Shown: positions 8,197-18,191, counted from the stretch's first letter. The stretch is DNA of 64,000 nucleotides from Variovorax gossypii (GCF_003965815.1 NZ_RXOE01000001.1:806001-870000), one strand, 5' to 3'. Numbers and translations are program-made. Notes: generated from the sequence alone by a model not told the origin.

Positions 8197-11100
8197 ATGA
8201 ACTTCACAGACATCTTCATCCGCCGGCCGGTGCTGGCGATGGTGGTGAGCATGCTGATCGTGGTGCTCGGGCTGCGCGCGCTGGCCGGCCTGCCGGTCAA
8301 CCAGTACCCCAAGACCGAGAACGGCGTGGTCACCATCACCACCGCCTACTACGGCGCGGACGCGGCCACGGTCGCGGGCTTCATCACGCAGCCGCTGGAG
8401 GCCGCCGTGTCGCAGGCGCAGGGCATCGACTACCTGTCGTCGTCCAGCAGCCTGGGCGTGTCGACCATCACCGCCACGCTGCGGCTGAACTACGACTCCA
8501 ACCGCGCGCTGACCGAGATCAACACGCAGGTGAACTCGGTGCGCAACCAGCTGCCGCCGCAGGCGCAGCAACCGGTGCTGACCGTTGCCACGGGCCAGAC
8601 CACCGACGCGATGTACATCGGCTTCTACAGCGACACGCTGCCGAACAACAACGTGACCGACTTCCTGGTGCGCGTGGTGCAGCCCAAGCTCAACGCCATT
8701 CCGGGCGTGCAGACAGCCGAAATCCTCGGCGCTCGCACCTTCGCGCTGCGGGCCTGGCTCGACGCGCAGAAGATGGCCGCCTACGGCGTGACCGCCACCG
8801 ACGTGAGTGCGGCGCTGGCGGCCAACAACTACCTCGCGGCCGTGGGCCAGAGCAAGGGCCAGATGGTGAGCGTGCCGCTCACGGCCGGCACCTCGCTGCA
8901 CAGCGTGGACGAGTTCAAGCAGCTGTCGGTGAAGAGCGCCAACGGCGCCATCGTGCGGCTGCAGGACGTTGCCAACGTGACGCTGGGCTCGGAGAACTAC
9001 GACTTCAACGTGGCCTTCAACGGCGTGCGCTCGGTGTTCATCGGCATCAAGGTCGCGCCCGAGGCCAACATCCTCGAGGTGGCAAAGCAGGTGCGCACGG
9101 TGTTCCCGGACATCCAGTCCCAGCTGCCCACGGGCCTGACGGGCAAGATCGTCTACGACTCGACGGACTTCATCAACACCTCGATCAGCGAAGTGATCAA
9201 GACGCTGGTGGAGGCGCTGGTCATCGTGACGGTGGTGATCTACCTGTTCCTGGGCAGCCTGCGCGCGGTGGTGGTGCCGGTGATCGCGATGCCGCTGTCG
9301 CTGATCGGCACCTTCTTCATCATGCTGGCGCTGGGCTACTCCATCAACCTGCTCACGCTGCTGGCGCTGGTGCTGGCCATTGGCCTCGTGGTTGACGACG
9401 CGATCATCGTGGTGGAGAACGTCGACCGGCACATGCGCGAGGGCAAGTCGCCCATGCAGGCCTCGCTGCTCGCGGCGCGCGAGCTGGGCGGGCCCATCCT
9501 GGCGATGACGGTGGTGCTGGTGGCGGTGTACGTGCCCATCGGCTTCCAGGGCGGCCTCACCGGCTCGCTCTTCACCGAATTCGCCTTCACGCTCGCGGGC
9601 TCGGTGGTGGTGTCGGGCATCGTGGCGCTCACACTGTCTCCGATGATGTGCTCGCGCTTCTTCAAGCCCGAGCAGGACACCGGCAAGTTCGCGATGAAGA
9701 TCGAGCACGTCTTCGAACGCGTGCACCACCGCTACCAGCTGATATTGCGCGGCGTGCTGAAGACCTGGCCGGTGATGATCGTCATGGGCGCGATCCTGGT
9801 GGCGCTGCTGTTCGTGATGTTCAAGATGTCGAAGTCGGAGCTCGCGCCCGAGGAAGACCAGGGCATCGTGCTGTCGCAGGTGGTGGGCGCGCCCACGGCC
9901 ACCATCAACCAGATGCAGACGTACGCCGACCAGATCTTCAAGATCGCGCACGACACGCCCGAGTACGCGCAGCTGTTCCAGCTGACCGGCGTGCCCAGCA
10001 CCAACGCGGGTATCGCGGGCGTGCTGCTCAGGCCCTGGGACCAGCGCACGCGCAGCGCGCACGACATCCAGACCGACCTGCAGAAGCGCTGGAACGGCAT
10101 TGCCGGCGCGAAGGTGGTGGCCTTCCAGTTCCCGGCGCTGCCGGGCGCCTCGGGCCTGCCGGTGCAGTTCGTCATCAAGACGACCGAGCCCTTCGAGAAC
10201 CTGAACGCCCTCGCCCAGCAGATCATGGACAAGGCGCGCGCCGACGGAAAGTTCTACTACATCGACGCCGACCTGAAGATCGACCTGCCGCAGGCCTCCG
10301 TGGTGGTCGACCGCGACAAGATCGCCACGCTGGGCATCACGCAGCAGGACGTGGGCAACGCGATGGGCGCGGCGCTGGGCGGCGCGTACGTCAACTACTT
10401 CTCGATCTCGGGCCGCTCGTACAAGGTGATCCCGCAGGTGCAGCAGGTCGACCGGCTGAACCCCTCGGACGTGCTGAACTTCTACATCAAGACGCCCAAC
10501 GGCGTGGTGCCGGCCAGCACGGTGGCGAGCCTGAAGTACAGCGTGCAGCCCGAGACGGTGAACCACTTCCAGCAGCTCAACTCCGTGACTATCCAGGGCG
10601 TGCCCAGCGGCACGCAGGGCGAGACGCTCGAATACCTGCGCGGACTGGTACAGCAGATGGCGCCCAGCGGCTACACGGTGGACTACTCGGGCCAGTCGCG
10701 CCAGTTCGTGCAGGAGTCGGGCAACTTCGCCGTCACCTTCGTGTTCGCGCTGATCATCGTGTTCCTGGCGCTGGCGGCGCAGTTCGAGAGCTTCCGCGAT
10801 CCGGTGGTGATCCTGGTGTCGGTGCCGCTGGCCCTCTTCGGCGCGATGATCTTCATCTTCTGGGGCTTCGCCTCGATGAACATCTACACGCAGGTGGGCC
10901 TGGTGACGCTGATGGGCCTCATCAGCAAGCACGGCATCCTGATCGTCGAGGTGGCCAACCGCCTGCAGAAGCAGGGGCTGAGCAAGCTCGACGCCATCGT
11001 GGAAGCCGCCGGCACGCGTTTGCGCCCGATCCTGATGACGACCGCCGCCATGGTCTTCGGCGTGCTGCCGCTGGTGATCGCCTCGGGCGCCGGCGCAGCG

Positions 11101-11286
11101 GGCCGCAAGGCGATGGGCATCGTGATCTTCAGCGGACTGTCCATCGGCACGCTGTTCACACTCTTCGTGGTGCCGGCGATGTATCTGTTCATCGCCGCTC
11201 GGCATCAGAAGGAAGAAGGATCGGACGCAGCCGATGCCGCCTCCAAGCCTGCGGCGCTTCCGGGCAGCGTGGCGCCCGAGGCCTGA
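8197..11286 (+). CDS. RND family multidrug efflux permease, HAE1/AcrB type
   Basis: A 1029-residue inner-membrane pump with the AcrB topology: TM1 near the start (PVLAMVVSMLIVVLGL), a large periplasmic loop, TM2-6, a central amphipathic region, a second periplasmic loop and TM8-12. The TM4 proton-relay motif GLVVDDAIIVVENVDRHM is intact. It exports substrates from the periplasm and inner membrane using the proton gradient. The pump is the last gene of the operon, and the unusual gene order (channel, adaptor, pump) gives no hint of substrate. No TetR or AraC regulator flanks the operon. Confidence 0.93.
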   Translation: MNFTDIFIRRPVLAMVVSMLIVVLGLRALAGLPVNQYPKTENGVVTITTAYYGADAATVAGFITQPLEAAVSQAQGIDYLSSSSSLGVSTITATLRLNYDSNRALTEINTQVNSVRNQLPPQAQQPVLTVATGQTTDAMYIGFYSDTLPNNNVTDFLVRVVQPKLNAIPGVQTAEILGARTFALRAWLDAQKMAAYGVTATDVSAALAANNYLAAVGQSKGQMVSVPLTAGTSLHSVDEFKQLSVKSANGAIVRLQDVANVTLGSENYDFNVAFNGVRSVFIGIKVAPEANILEVAKQVRTVFPDIQSQLPTGLTGKIVYDSTDFINTSISEVIKTLVEALVIVTVVIYLFLGSLRAVVVPVIAMPLSLIGTFFIMLALGYSINLLTLLALVLAIGLVVDDAIIVVENVDRHMREGKSPMQASLLAARELGGPILAMTVVLVAVYVPIGFQGGLTGSLFTEFAFTLAGSVVVSGIVALTLSPMMCSRFFKPEQDTGKFAMKIEHVFERVHHRYQLILRGVLKTWPVMIVMGAILVALLFVMFKMSKSELAPEEDQGIVLSQVVGAPTATINQMQTYADQIFKIAHDTPEYAQLFQLTGVPSTNAGIAGVLLRPWDQRTRSAHDIQTDLQKRWNGIAGAKVVAFQFPALPGASGLPVQFVIKTTEPFENLNALAQQIMDKARADGKFYYIDADLKIDLPQASVVVDRDKIATLGITQQDVGNAMGAALGGAYVNYFSISGRSYKVIPQVQQVDRLNPSDVLNFYIKTPNGVVPASTVASLKYSVQPETVNHFQQLNSVTIQGVPSGTQGETLEYLRGLVQQMAPSGYTVDYSGQSRQFVQESGNFAVTFVFALIIVFLALAAQFESFRDPVVILVSVPLALFGAMIFIFWGFASMNIYTQVGLVTLMGLISKHGILIVEVANRLQKQGLSKLDAIVEAAGTRLRPILMTTAAMVFGVLPLVIASGAGAAGRKAMGIVIFSGLSIGTLFTLFVVPAMYLFIAARHQKEEGSDAADAASKPAALPGSVAPEA

Positions 11287-11305
11287 GCGGCCCTCCGATC
11301 GCGCT

Positions 11306-14299
11306 TCAGTTCAGCGGCGCGGCCAGCAGCTCGAATTCCGAGAGGCTGACCGCCCCGCTCCCCGCGATCTCCAGCCGGTAGCTCGAATAGGCTCCCGGCG
11401 TCTTCACGACGAAAGGCCGCACCTGGCGGCGCCAGGCGAAAACTTCGCCCTGGCGCGTGTCGAGCGTGGTCCAGTTGATGCCGTCGTTCGACCCTTTCAG
11501 AGTCCAGCCGGCCGGGTCCTGCCCGGTCTTGTTGCTGGAGGTGAGCGTATAGATCGCCACCGTGCGTGCCGTCGCTGCCGTGCTGCCCTGGATCCATGCC
11601 GCACCTGAAGTACCGCTGCTCCATTCCGTCAGCGAAGTTCTGTCGTTCAGGTTCTTCAGCCCGGTCGCGTTGCTCGCAGTGGTGGCGAAGGCGGAAGTCG
11701 GCAGCAGCGACTGCAACGGCGACGGCTTGCCCGTGCCCTGCGTGACCGACGAAGGCGCATCGTCCTCGCCCGTGCCCCACGACGACGGATTCGGCCCCAT
11801 CTGGAACTCCAGCGTCGCGCCTTCCACCAGCTCGGCATGCGTCAGGTAGGTGCGCGTGATGCTCGCGCCGTTGAGCTTCAGGCCCTGCACGTAACGGTTG
11901 GTGCTGCTCACGCCGGGCGCGGTGGTGGTGATGGCCCGTGGCTCGCCCTTGGCGTTGCGCACGAGCACGCTCATCTTCGGGAAGTAAGGCGCGCCGATCG
12001 TGTACTCGGGCCGCCCGGTGGAAGCCGGATAGAAGCCCATGGCGCTGAGCACGTACCAGGCCGACATCTCGCCGTTGTCCTCGTCGCCCATGTAGCCGTC
12101 GCCGGTCGGGTTGCCGTCCTTGTCGAACCCGGAGAAGTAGAGCTTGTCCATCACGTCGCGCAGGTACTTCTGGCCCGAGGACGGGCTTCCCGCGTGGCTG
12201 TACATGTAGATGGTGTGGTGCACCGGCTGGTTGGAGTGCTGGTACTGGCCGACGCCCGCGAGCGCATCGACGTCGTAGGCCGACTTGATCTCGGGCTTGA
12301 TGCCGGTGTGCGATCCGTTCGGGTCGGTGCCGTCGTAGCCGAGGCCGGGCTTCGTCGTGAAGAAGGCGTCGAGCTTGGCCTTGAGCGCGGTGCGCCCTCC
12401 GTAGAGGTTGGCCAGGCCGCGGCCGTCCTGCGGCGTCGCGAAGGCGTAGGTCCAGGCGTTGCCCTCCGTGTAGCCGTAGTACCAGGCCATGGGGTTGGGT
12501 GCGCCGCCGCCGAAGGCTCCGCCCGTGCTCTTCTGGCGGAACCAGCCGCCGGCCCAGGTTCCTGTCGAGGTGCCGTCGAAGATGTTGGCGTAGCCGGTCG
12601 CGCTGTTGGCGAAGTAGGCGGCGTCGTCGACCTTGCCCAGCGCCTTTGCCATCTGGCTCACGCCGAAGTCGTTCAGGTAGCCCTCGAGCGACCACGACAC
12701 CGACTCGTCGTAGACCGTCGAGTAGCCGTAGAACGGTGTCTTCTCCATGCCCTTGCGGCCGCGGTCGCTGTCGGGGCTGTAGACGGACGCGTTCTTCAGC
12801 ATCGAGTCGTAGGCGGCGTTGAAGTCGAAGTTGCGCACGCCCTTCATGTACGCGTCGGCAAGGATGATGTCTGAATTGGTGCCCACCATCATGTCGGCGT
12901 AGCCCGGGCTGGCCCAGCGGGTGGTCCAGCCGCCGTCCTTGTAGCCGTTGACGAAGCCGTCGAGCATCTCGCCGGTCTGCTGTGGCAGCAGCAGCGTGTA
13001 CAGCGGCCAGGTGGTGCGGTAGGTGTCCCAGAAGCCGTTGTTGACCCACAGCTTGCCGGTGCGCACCGTCATCGGGCTCACGTACGGGTTCAGGTACGAG
13101 GGCGTGCCGTTCACGTTCTCCCATGCCGAGTTGGGGTACAGGAAGGCCCGGTACATGTTGGAGTACAGGATGGTCTTCTGGTCTTCCGTCGCGCCCTCGA
13201 CCTGGATTGTGTTGAGCTTGTCGTTCCAGGCCTCTTTCGCCGCGGCCAGCACGCCGTCGAAGGACTTGGAGCCGATCTCCTGCGCGAGGTTGGCCTTGGC
13301 CTGCTCCACGCTGATGAAGGAGGTTCCGACCTTCAGCCCCACAGACTGCTGCCCCGTGGAAGTGTCGAAGCGCAGCCACGTCGGGAAGGACGCGTCGCCG
13401 GCGCCCGTGACAGGCGCATCGGCCACGGCGTAGAAGTACATGCGCGGCGAGCCTTGGTCGGTGTAGCCCGACACCACGCCATTGGCGTCATCGACGCCAA
13501 GCGATCCCGACACTCCCTTGAAGACGTCGAACACCACCGCGAGCGAAGGCTGGTTCGCACCGGCGGTGAAGCGGAAGTACGCGGCATGGTCGGTAGGTGT
13601 GATCTCGGTGCGGGTGCCGTTGTCGAAGCTCACGCTGTAGTAGTGCGCGTGGGCGACCTCGTTGCGGTGGCTGAACTTCTCACCGCGCGATGCTTTGTCC
13701 AGCATCGGCTTGCCCGCGCCATCGATGCTGGTGACCGGCATGAACTGCACCGACTGCCGGTTGCCCATCCACGGGCTCGCCTCGTGCACGGCCGCGAAGG
13801 CGAAGATGCGGTCCAGCGGCTTGGTGTCGTTCTCGTCCTCGAAGAACGTGTAGAAGAAGTCGTTGCCCATGTAGCCGTCGTAGGGCTTGGTGTTGCTCCA
13901 GCCGGAGCTCTGGTCGTCGGGGTCGATGCGGTTCACCGGCGACCACATCGTGAAGCCGAAGGGCACGGCGGTGGCCGGGAAGGTGTTGCCGCGCGAATAG
14001 CCGTCGTAGATGTAGGCGTTGGAGTGCGAGCCGCGCAAGGTGTTGACGTAGTTCGCCAGGTCCTGCTTCGCGCGGGCTGCGACGCCCCCGCTGCCGATGT
14101 CACCCGTGCCTGTTGCGGGCGGCGCTCCCGTGTTCGTGTCCGCAACCGGTTGCCGGTCGCCGGTTGCCCCGCTGCCCTGAGGCAGCGGCATGGAGAAGCC
14201 GCCGCCGGAGCCGCCTCCTCCACACCCCCACAGCGACGCCGCGACGATCCATGCGGCGGCCCGGGCAGCCCTGCCCGCGAACCTCGTCCGGCCGCTCAC
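11306..14299 (-). CDS. GH92 family alpha-mannosidase-like lipoprotein with C-terminal F5/8-type domain
   Basis: A 997-residue secreted protein starting with GTG that overlaps the upstream GH92 gene by four bases (GTGA). The leader ends in SLWGCGGGGSGGG, a lipobox-like site with an unusual Trp at -2. The catalytic region carries GH92 hallmarks: GFWDTYRTTWPLYTLL, and GDEDNGEMSAWYVLSAMGFYP near residue 770, which includes the acidic residues that serve as general acid and base in this calcium-dependent exo-alpha-mannosidase family. The last roughly 130 residues (from NLNDRTSLTEWSSG) resemble a discoidin/F5-8C carbohydrate-binding domain. It should release mannose from alpha-mannosides outside the cytoplasm; linkage preference cannot be read. 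Confidence 0.88.
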   Translation of the reverse strand: MSGRTRFAGRAARAAAWIVAASLWGCGGGGSGGGFSMPLPQGSGATGDRQPVADTNTGAPPATGTGDIGSGGVAARAKQDLANYVNTLRGSHSNAYIYDGYSRGNTFPATAVPFGFTMWSPVNRIDPDDQSSGWSNTKPYDGYMGNDFFYTFFEDENDTKPLDRIFAFAAVHEASPWMGNRQSVQFMPVTSIDGAGKPMLDKASRGEKFSHRNEVAHAHYYSVSFDNGTRTEITPTDHAAYFRFTAGANQPSLAVVFDVFKGVSGSLGVDDANGVVSGYTDQGSPRMYFYAVADAPVTGAGDASFPTWLRFDTSTGQQSVGLKVGTSFISVEQAKANLAQEIGSKSFDGVLAAAKEAWNDKLNTIQVEGATEDQKTILYSNMYRAFLYPNSAWENVNGTPSYLNPYVSPMTVRTGKLWVNNGFWDTYRTTWPLYTLLLPQQTGEMLDGFVNGYKDGGWTTRWASPGYADMMVGTNSDIILADAYMKGVRNFDFNAAYDSMLKNASVYSPDSDRGRKGMEKTPFYGYSTVYDESVSWSLEGYLNDFGVSQMAKALGKVDDAAYFANSATGYANIFDGTSTGTWAGGWFRQKSTGGAFGGGAPNPMAWYYGYTEGNAWTYAFATPQDGRGLANLYGGRTALKAKLDAFFTTKPGLGYDGTDPNGSHTGIKPEIKSAYDVDALAGVGQYQHSNQPVHHTIYMYSHAGSPSSGQKYLRDVMDKLYFSGFDKDGNPTGDGYMGDEDNGEMSAWYVLSAMGFYPASTGRPEYTIGAPYFPKMSVLVRNAKGEPRAITTTAPGVSSTNRYVQGLKLNGASITRTYLTHAELVEGATLEFQMGPNPSSWGTGEDDAPSSVTQGTGKPSPLQSLLPTSAFATTASNATGLKNLNDRTSLTEWSSGTSGAAWIQGSTAATARTVAIYTLTSSNKTGQDPAGWTLKGSNDGINWTTLDTRQGEVFAWRRQVRPFVVKTPGAYSSYRLEIAGSGAVSLSEFELLAAPLN

Positions 14300-16911
14300 A
14301 TCGCACCCGCGGCGGTTGCCTTGGTGTAGTCCGCTGCCGGGCCGGAAGGAGGCGCCAGCGCGGGGTCGGAGGCCCAGTCGGTGGGCGTGGTCGACAGCTT
14401 GAAGGAAAGCGTTCCGCCGTCCTTGATCCTGTCGAGCGGCAGCCATGAACCCGCGTAGGTCGTGCCGTTGAACTTCATCTCTGCGATGTAGCGCACGTTG
14501 TCGATCAGCGCCTGCCTGTCGGCCTCGATCCGCAGCTTCTTTCCATTGCCCAGCCAGAGATCCATGCCCGAGAACTGCGGCGTGGAAACCGCCAACCCCG
14601 GCGCAGACGGAATCACCGGGTACAGGCCCATCGCGGCCCACACGTACCAGCCCGAAGTCGCGCCCATGTCGTCGTTGCCCGGCAGGCCGGCCGGATCGAT
14701 GCTGAAGTTCTTCCGCATGATGACGGGGATGATGTACTGCGCGTACTTCGCGGAGCCGATCCAGTTGTAGGCCCACGGCGTCTGGAACGCCGGCTCGTTG
14801 CCGATGTAGTAGCCGTCGGAGCCTTCGCCGCCGTTCAGGTCCTGGCCGCTGGGCTCGGTGCCGTTGAACGGGTCGGCCGCGTCGAGCGAGAACAGCCTTG
14901 CGAGGCGGTCGAGCGTGCCGTCCTTGCCGCCCAGCTTCTTGGCGAGCAGGGTCCAGTCGTACGCGAAGGTCCACAGGTAGTTGGCCTCGGTCGATTCGTG
15001 GAAGACGCCGTCGCTCCAGTCGCCCGCGGCGGTCTTCGACTTCAGGGTCTTGCTGCTGTCGTCGAAGATGTTCTGCCAGTTGCCCGCGCGCTTGAACACC
15101 GTGTCGATCACGCTCTTGTCCGTGGCCCTGGTGGCGGGCAGCGCATCGAGGAAGGCGCCGACGGAGCGGTCGGTGGTGATGGCCTCCAGCGTGGTCGACG
15201 AGGGGTTGTCGTAGCCCCTGTCGGAGGGAATCCAGCCGAGGCTCATGTAGTCGGCCAGGCTGTCGCCGGGCTTGCCGATGGAGAACTTGTCGTTGCACTG
15301 GCCCTTGGGGTTGGTGACGGCCTGCAGCATGTACTTGCGCGCCATGTCGAGGTCGAACTTGCGCGCGCCGAAGACGTAGGAGCCGGCGACGACGGTGGGC
15401 GCGTGGTCGCCGTTCATCGGTGTGGTGTCTTCGCTGCCGTCCACCCAGTGCGGGAAGGCGCCGCACTGCTGCGCGTCGGCCACCAGCGACTGCATCATCT
15501 CGCTGGCCTCGTCGGGTGCGATCAGGGCCAGCAGCTGGGCCTGGCTACGGTAGGTGTCCCACATCGAGAAGCCGCTGTAGTGCGTCTTGTAGCCGGCGTC
15601 ATTGCCGTCGAGCTTGAACTTGTAGTTCGCGACGTTCTCGGTCGCCCGGGTCGGCAGCACGTTGCCCGACTGCGAAAGATCCACCTGCTTCATGCTGCGG
15701 TACTCGCCGTTGACGTCGCTGTACACGGTCGGGCCGCTGTAGACCCTGTAGAGGGCCGTGTAGAACTTCTTCAGCTGCGTCCTGGCGTCGTCCTGCTTCT
15801 TCACGTCGAGCTTGTCGATCTCGCCCTTCTTCGCGAGATCGAGCTGCACGACGTTGAGGCGGCTGTTCCAGTCGGCTGCAGCGGCCGCCTTCACCGTGTC
15901 GAAGGAGGCGTCGAGGTTCTCGGCTTCGAGGTTCTTCTTCGCGTTGTCGGTGCTGACCGAGGAGATGCCCACCCTCACCTGCACCGTGAGGTCGGCATCG
16001 GCCAGGTCGAACTGCAGGACCGCCGCCTTTCCCGAGACGGCGGAGGCCGGCTTCAGCGGCTTGTCGAAGGTCGCGTAGTAGTACACGGGCTGCTTCCACG
16101 TGCCGCCGCAGAACTCGTTGGCGACCGCGGTGCCGGTGACCGACTTGCGGTCGGCAGCCAGCGCGACGTTCGTCAGGCCGGTGTAGGAGATGCCGTTCTG
16201 GTTCGGGTTGTTGCGGGCGGAGTCGATGACGAGAAAAGCCTTGCTCTTGTCCGCATAGCTGAACCTGGCCATGCCGGTGCGCGTCGTCGCGGTCAGCTCG
16301 CTGGTGATGCCGTTGTTGAACTTCACCTTGTAGTAGCCGGGGCTGGCCGACTGGTTCGCCTTTGCGTAGGCGAGGCCGCCCGAGGGAATGCCGGTGCCGG
16401 CGTCGTTCGGCAGGATGGCCACCGCACCCTGCCCCCGGCAGCCGGGGCCGTTGAGGTGGGTCATGCTGAAGTAGCGGATGGCCGTGTCGTCGTAGTAGTA
16501 GCCGCCCGAGCCGTAGCCCCAGGGCGATCCGCTGCCCCGGGTATCGGGGCCGAAGCTCACCATGCCGAACGGCGCCTGCGCGCCGGGATTGACGTTGCCC
16601 GAGTGGCCGCTTCCGGTGTTGGAGATCTTCGTTCCGACGAACAGGTCGACGTGCTCCGTGAGCGCGATGTCGACGCGCTTCTCCTGCCCTGGCACCGGCG
16701 TGGTCGTGCCGCCGTCGGGGCGCGGGGTGGTTCCGGTGTCGGCGCCGCCATCTGCCGGGGGCGTGGGAGCGGTCGTGGTTGTCGTGGCCGTCGCTGTCGG
16801 GCCCGGCGGCACCGAGAAGCCACCAGAGCCGCCACCGCCACAGCCCCACAGCACCGACGCGGCCACCATGCCCGCGGCCATGGTCCTGCCGTACGAGATC
16901 TTCTTTTCCAT
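14296..16911 (-). CDS. GH92 family alpha-mannosidase-like lipoprotein
   Basis: An 871-residue secreted GH92 protein. The leader ends in VLWGCGGGGSGGF, nearly the same atypical lipobox as its partner, and is followed by a Thr/Pro/Gly-rich linker (about 35-75). N-terminal beta-sandwich motifs include DLFVGTKISNTGSGHSGNVNPGAQ and PFGMVSFGPD; the (alpha/alpha)6 part has SGFSMWDTYRSQAQLL and GNDDMGATSGWYVWAAMGLYP, the GH92 acidic motif in a variant form. It is only distantly similar to the second GH92, so substrate linkages may differ. ATG 16911 is chosen for the lipoprotein leader; the upstream in-frame extension crosses the regulatory box and is rejected. Confidence 0.88.
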   Translation of the reverse strand: MEKKISYGRTMAAGMVAASVLWGCGGGGSGGFSVPPGPTATATTTTTAPTPPADGGADTGTTPRPDGGTTTPVPGQEKRVDIALTEHVDLFVGTKISNTGSGHSGNVNPGAQAPFGMVSFGPDTRGSGSPWGYGSGGYYYDDTAIRYFSMTHLNGPGCRGQGAVAILPNDAGTGIPSGGLAYAKANQSASPGYYKVKFNNGITSELTATTRTGMARFSYADKSKAFLVIDSARNNPNQNGISYTGLTNVALAADRKSVTGTAVANEFCGGTWKQPVYYYATFDKPLKPASAVSGKAAVLQFDLADADLTVQVRVGISSVSTDNAKKNLEAENLDASFDTVKAAAAADWNSRLNVVQLDLAKKGEIDKLDVKKQDDARTQLKKFYTALYRVYSGPTVYSDVNGEYRSMKQVDLSQSGNVLPTRATENVANYKFKLDGNDAGYKTHYSGFSMWDTYRSQAQLLALIAPDEASEMMQSLVADAQQCGAFPHWVDGSEDTTPMNGDHAPTVVAGSYVFGARKFDLDMARKYMLQAVTNPKGQCNDKFSIGKPGDSLADYMSLGWIPSDRGYDNPSSTTLEAITTDRSVGAFLDALPATRATDKSVIDTVFKRAGNWQNIFDDSSKTLKSKTAAGDWSDGVFHESTEANYLWTFAYDWTLLAKKLGGKDGTLDRLARLFSLDAADPFNGTEPSGQDLNGGEGSDGYYIGNEPAFQTPWAYNWIGSAKYAQYIIPVIMRKNFSIDPAGLPGNDDMGATSGWYVWAAMGLYPVIPSAPGLAVSTPQFSGMDLWLGNGKKLRIEADRQALIDNVRYIAEMKFNGTTYAGSWLPLDRIKDGGTLSFKLSTTPTDWASDPALAPPSGPAADYTKATAAGAM

Positions 16912-17164
16912 GTCGTATGTCTCCCTGTTGCCTGTACATCGCCCGCTGTCGCCGGGGCGCCGAACGGGCGCAGTGTATGTATGGCCCCCACGCCGGCGGT
17001 CTTGTGATTTCCCGGACGAAACACGGCGTTGGCAGGGAAACAAATCAGCGCGCTTCCCCTTTCGGGCAGCGGCCTCGCGCGTGCAGCAGTGCCTCGACAA
17101 CGCCGCGCCGCCACCATGAAAATGACGCCCTTCCTCACCGCGACAGTTCATCCCAAGGAGCTAC
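16912..17164. promoter_or_regulatory. Divergent control region with sugar-locus box, copy 1 (17001-17035)
   Basis: The 253-bp gap between the GH92 operon and the LacI-type regulator holds a 35-bp box on the minus strand (17001-17035) that differs at one position from a copy at 18192-18226. Its core, read toward GH92, is TTTCGTCCGGGAAATCAC inside an imperfect palindrome with GTG...CAC ends (17004-17024). Exactly 27 nt downstream on the minus strand is TACACT (16977-16972), a plausible -10 hexamer, with no good -35 at the usual place. The regulator gene has its own ribosome-binding site (AAGGAG, 17155-17160). Confidence 0.75.
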
Positions 17165-18142
17165 ATGCCCGTAACCATCCGCGATGTGGCCGAGGCCTCC
17201 GGCGTCTCCATCAGCACCGTATCGCGCGCATTGAAGAACCAGCGCGGCCTCTCCGACGAGACGCGCCGCATGATCCGGCAGGTGGCCCGCGACATCGGCT
17301 ACAACGCGGCGCGCCTGCGCGGCGCCAAGGCAAAGCAGCTGGCCTTCATGGTCCACAGGCAGCACAGCCACTTCTCGACCAACCCCTTCTTCTCCGACGT
17401 GCTGCACGGCGTCGAGGAAGCGTGCCGCAGGTTCGGCATCGTGCCCACGCTGCTGACATGCGGGCCCACCGACCCCATCCGCGAGCAGCTGCGCATGCAC
17501 GAGCCCGACATGATCCTCGCGGCCGGCTACTTCGAGAGCGAGGTGCTCGACATGGTGGCGGGCCTCGACCTTCCGATCGCGCTGATCGACTTCTCGCAGG
17601 GCGACCTTCCGTCCGTGAACCCCGACAACGCTGTGGGCGGCTACATGGCCACGCGGCACCTGCTGGACATGGGGCGCAAGCGCGTCGCGTACATCTCGGG
17701 CTCGCTGGCGCACGTGAGCATCCTGGAGCGCGCGCAAGGCTACCGCCGCGCGCTGTTCGAGGCCGGCATCCTCGCCGACCCCGAGCTGGAAGTGGTGGCG
17801 CCCACCGGGCAGCTGCACGACCTGGGCGCATCGGCTGCGATGCAGCAGCTGCTGCGGCTGCGCAAGCCGCCCGATGCGGTGTTCGCGTACAACGACGCCG
17901 CGGCGCTGGCGGCGCTGCGCACCTGCAGGCAGGCGGGCCTCTCGGTGCCGGGCGACATCGCCATCGTCGGCTTCGACGACACCCTCGCCGCCGCGCAGGC
18001 CGATCCGCCGATCACGACTCTGCGCGTGGACCGGCAGGAGCTCGGCCGCTTCGGCGTCGAGCTCGTGCTGCAGGGCGCCTCGATGCCCCGGCTCAACACC
18101 CTGCCTGTCGAGCTGATCGTGCGGGCCAGCACCAGCGGCTGA
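17165..18142 (+). CDS. LacI-family transcriptional regulator of the mannoside/sugar locus
   Basis: A 325-residue LacI/GalR-type regulator. Residues 3-22 (VTIRDVAEASGVSISTVSRA) form the HTH, followed by the hinge region, and a periplasmic-binding-protein-like sensor domain occupies the rest (NPDNAVGGYMATRHLL; AIVGFDDTLAAAQADPPITT is the usual C-terminal signature). The cytoplasmic protein should bind a sugar or sugar phosphate. It sits between the GH92 genes and the porin and importer genes, and the three copies of one DNA box around it are the obvious target. Whether it represses or activates is open, because the boxes lie upstream of the -10 rather than over it. Confidence 0.9.
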   Translation: MPVTIRDVAEASGVSISTVSRALKNQRGLSDETRRMIRQVARDIGYNAARLRGAKAKQLAFMVHRQHSHFSTNPFFSDVLHGVEEACRRFGIVPTLLTCGPTDPIREQLRMHEPDMILAAGYFESEVLDMVAGLDLPIALIDFSQGDLPSVNPDNAVGGYMATRHLLDMGRKRVAYISGSLAHVSILERAQGYRRALFEAGILADPELEVVAPTGQLHDLGASAAMQQLLRLRKPPDAVFAYNDAAALAALRTCRQAGLSVPGDIAIVGFDDTLAAAQADPPITTLRVDRQELGRFGVELVLQGASMPRLNTLPVELIVRASTSG

Positions 18143-18159
18143 GGCTCTTTCTGCCGCTG

Positions 18160-18188
18160 CGCCGGGGCCCTTCACCCCGGCGTTTTTT
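18160..18188 (+). terminator. Rho-independent terminator of the LacI-type gene
   Basis: An 8-bp stem CGCCGGGG (18160-18167) and CCCCGGCG (18175-18182) around a CCCTTCA loop is followed directly by six T residues. It lies 18 bases after the regulator stop and insulates it from the porin operon, whose control box begins four bases later. Confidence 0.88.
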
Positions 18189-18191
18189 GCG

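Noticed and set aside
8065..11205. A 1046-codon open frame antisense to the RND pump gene
   Set aside because: It is a shadow of GC-rich third positions; the product is rich in His, Arg and Gln with no domain, while the sense frame is a textbook RND pump.
14998..17007. A 669-codon plus-strand frame over the GH92 gene
   Set aside because: Val/Arg/His-rich shadow without any motif; the minus strand encodes a recognisable GH92.
16912..17151. An 80-residue N-terminal extension of the first GH92 protein
   Set aside because: It crosses the regulatory box and -10-like element, and would bury the lipoprotein signal.
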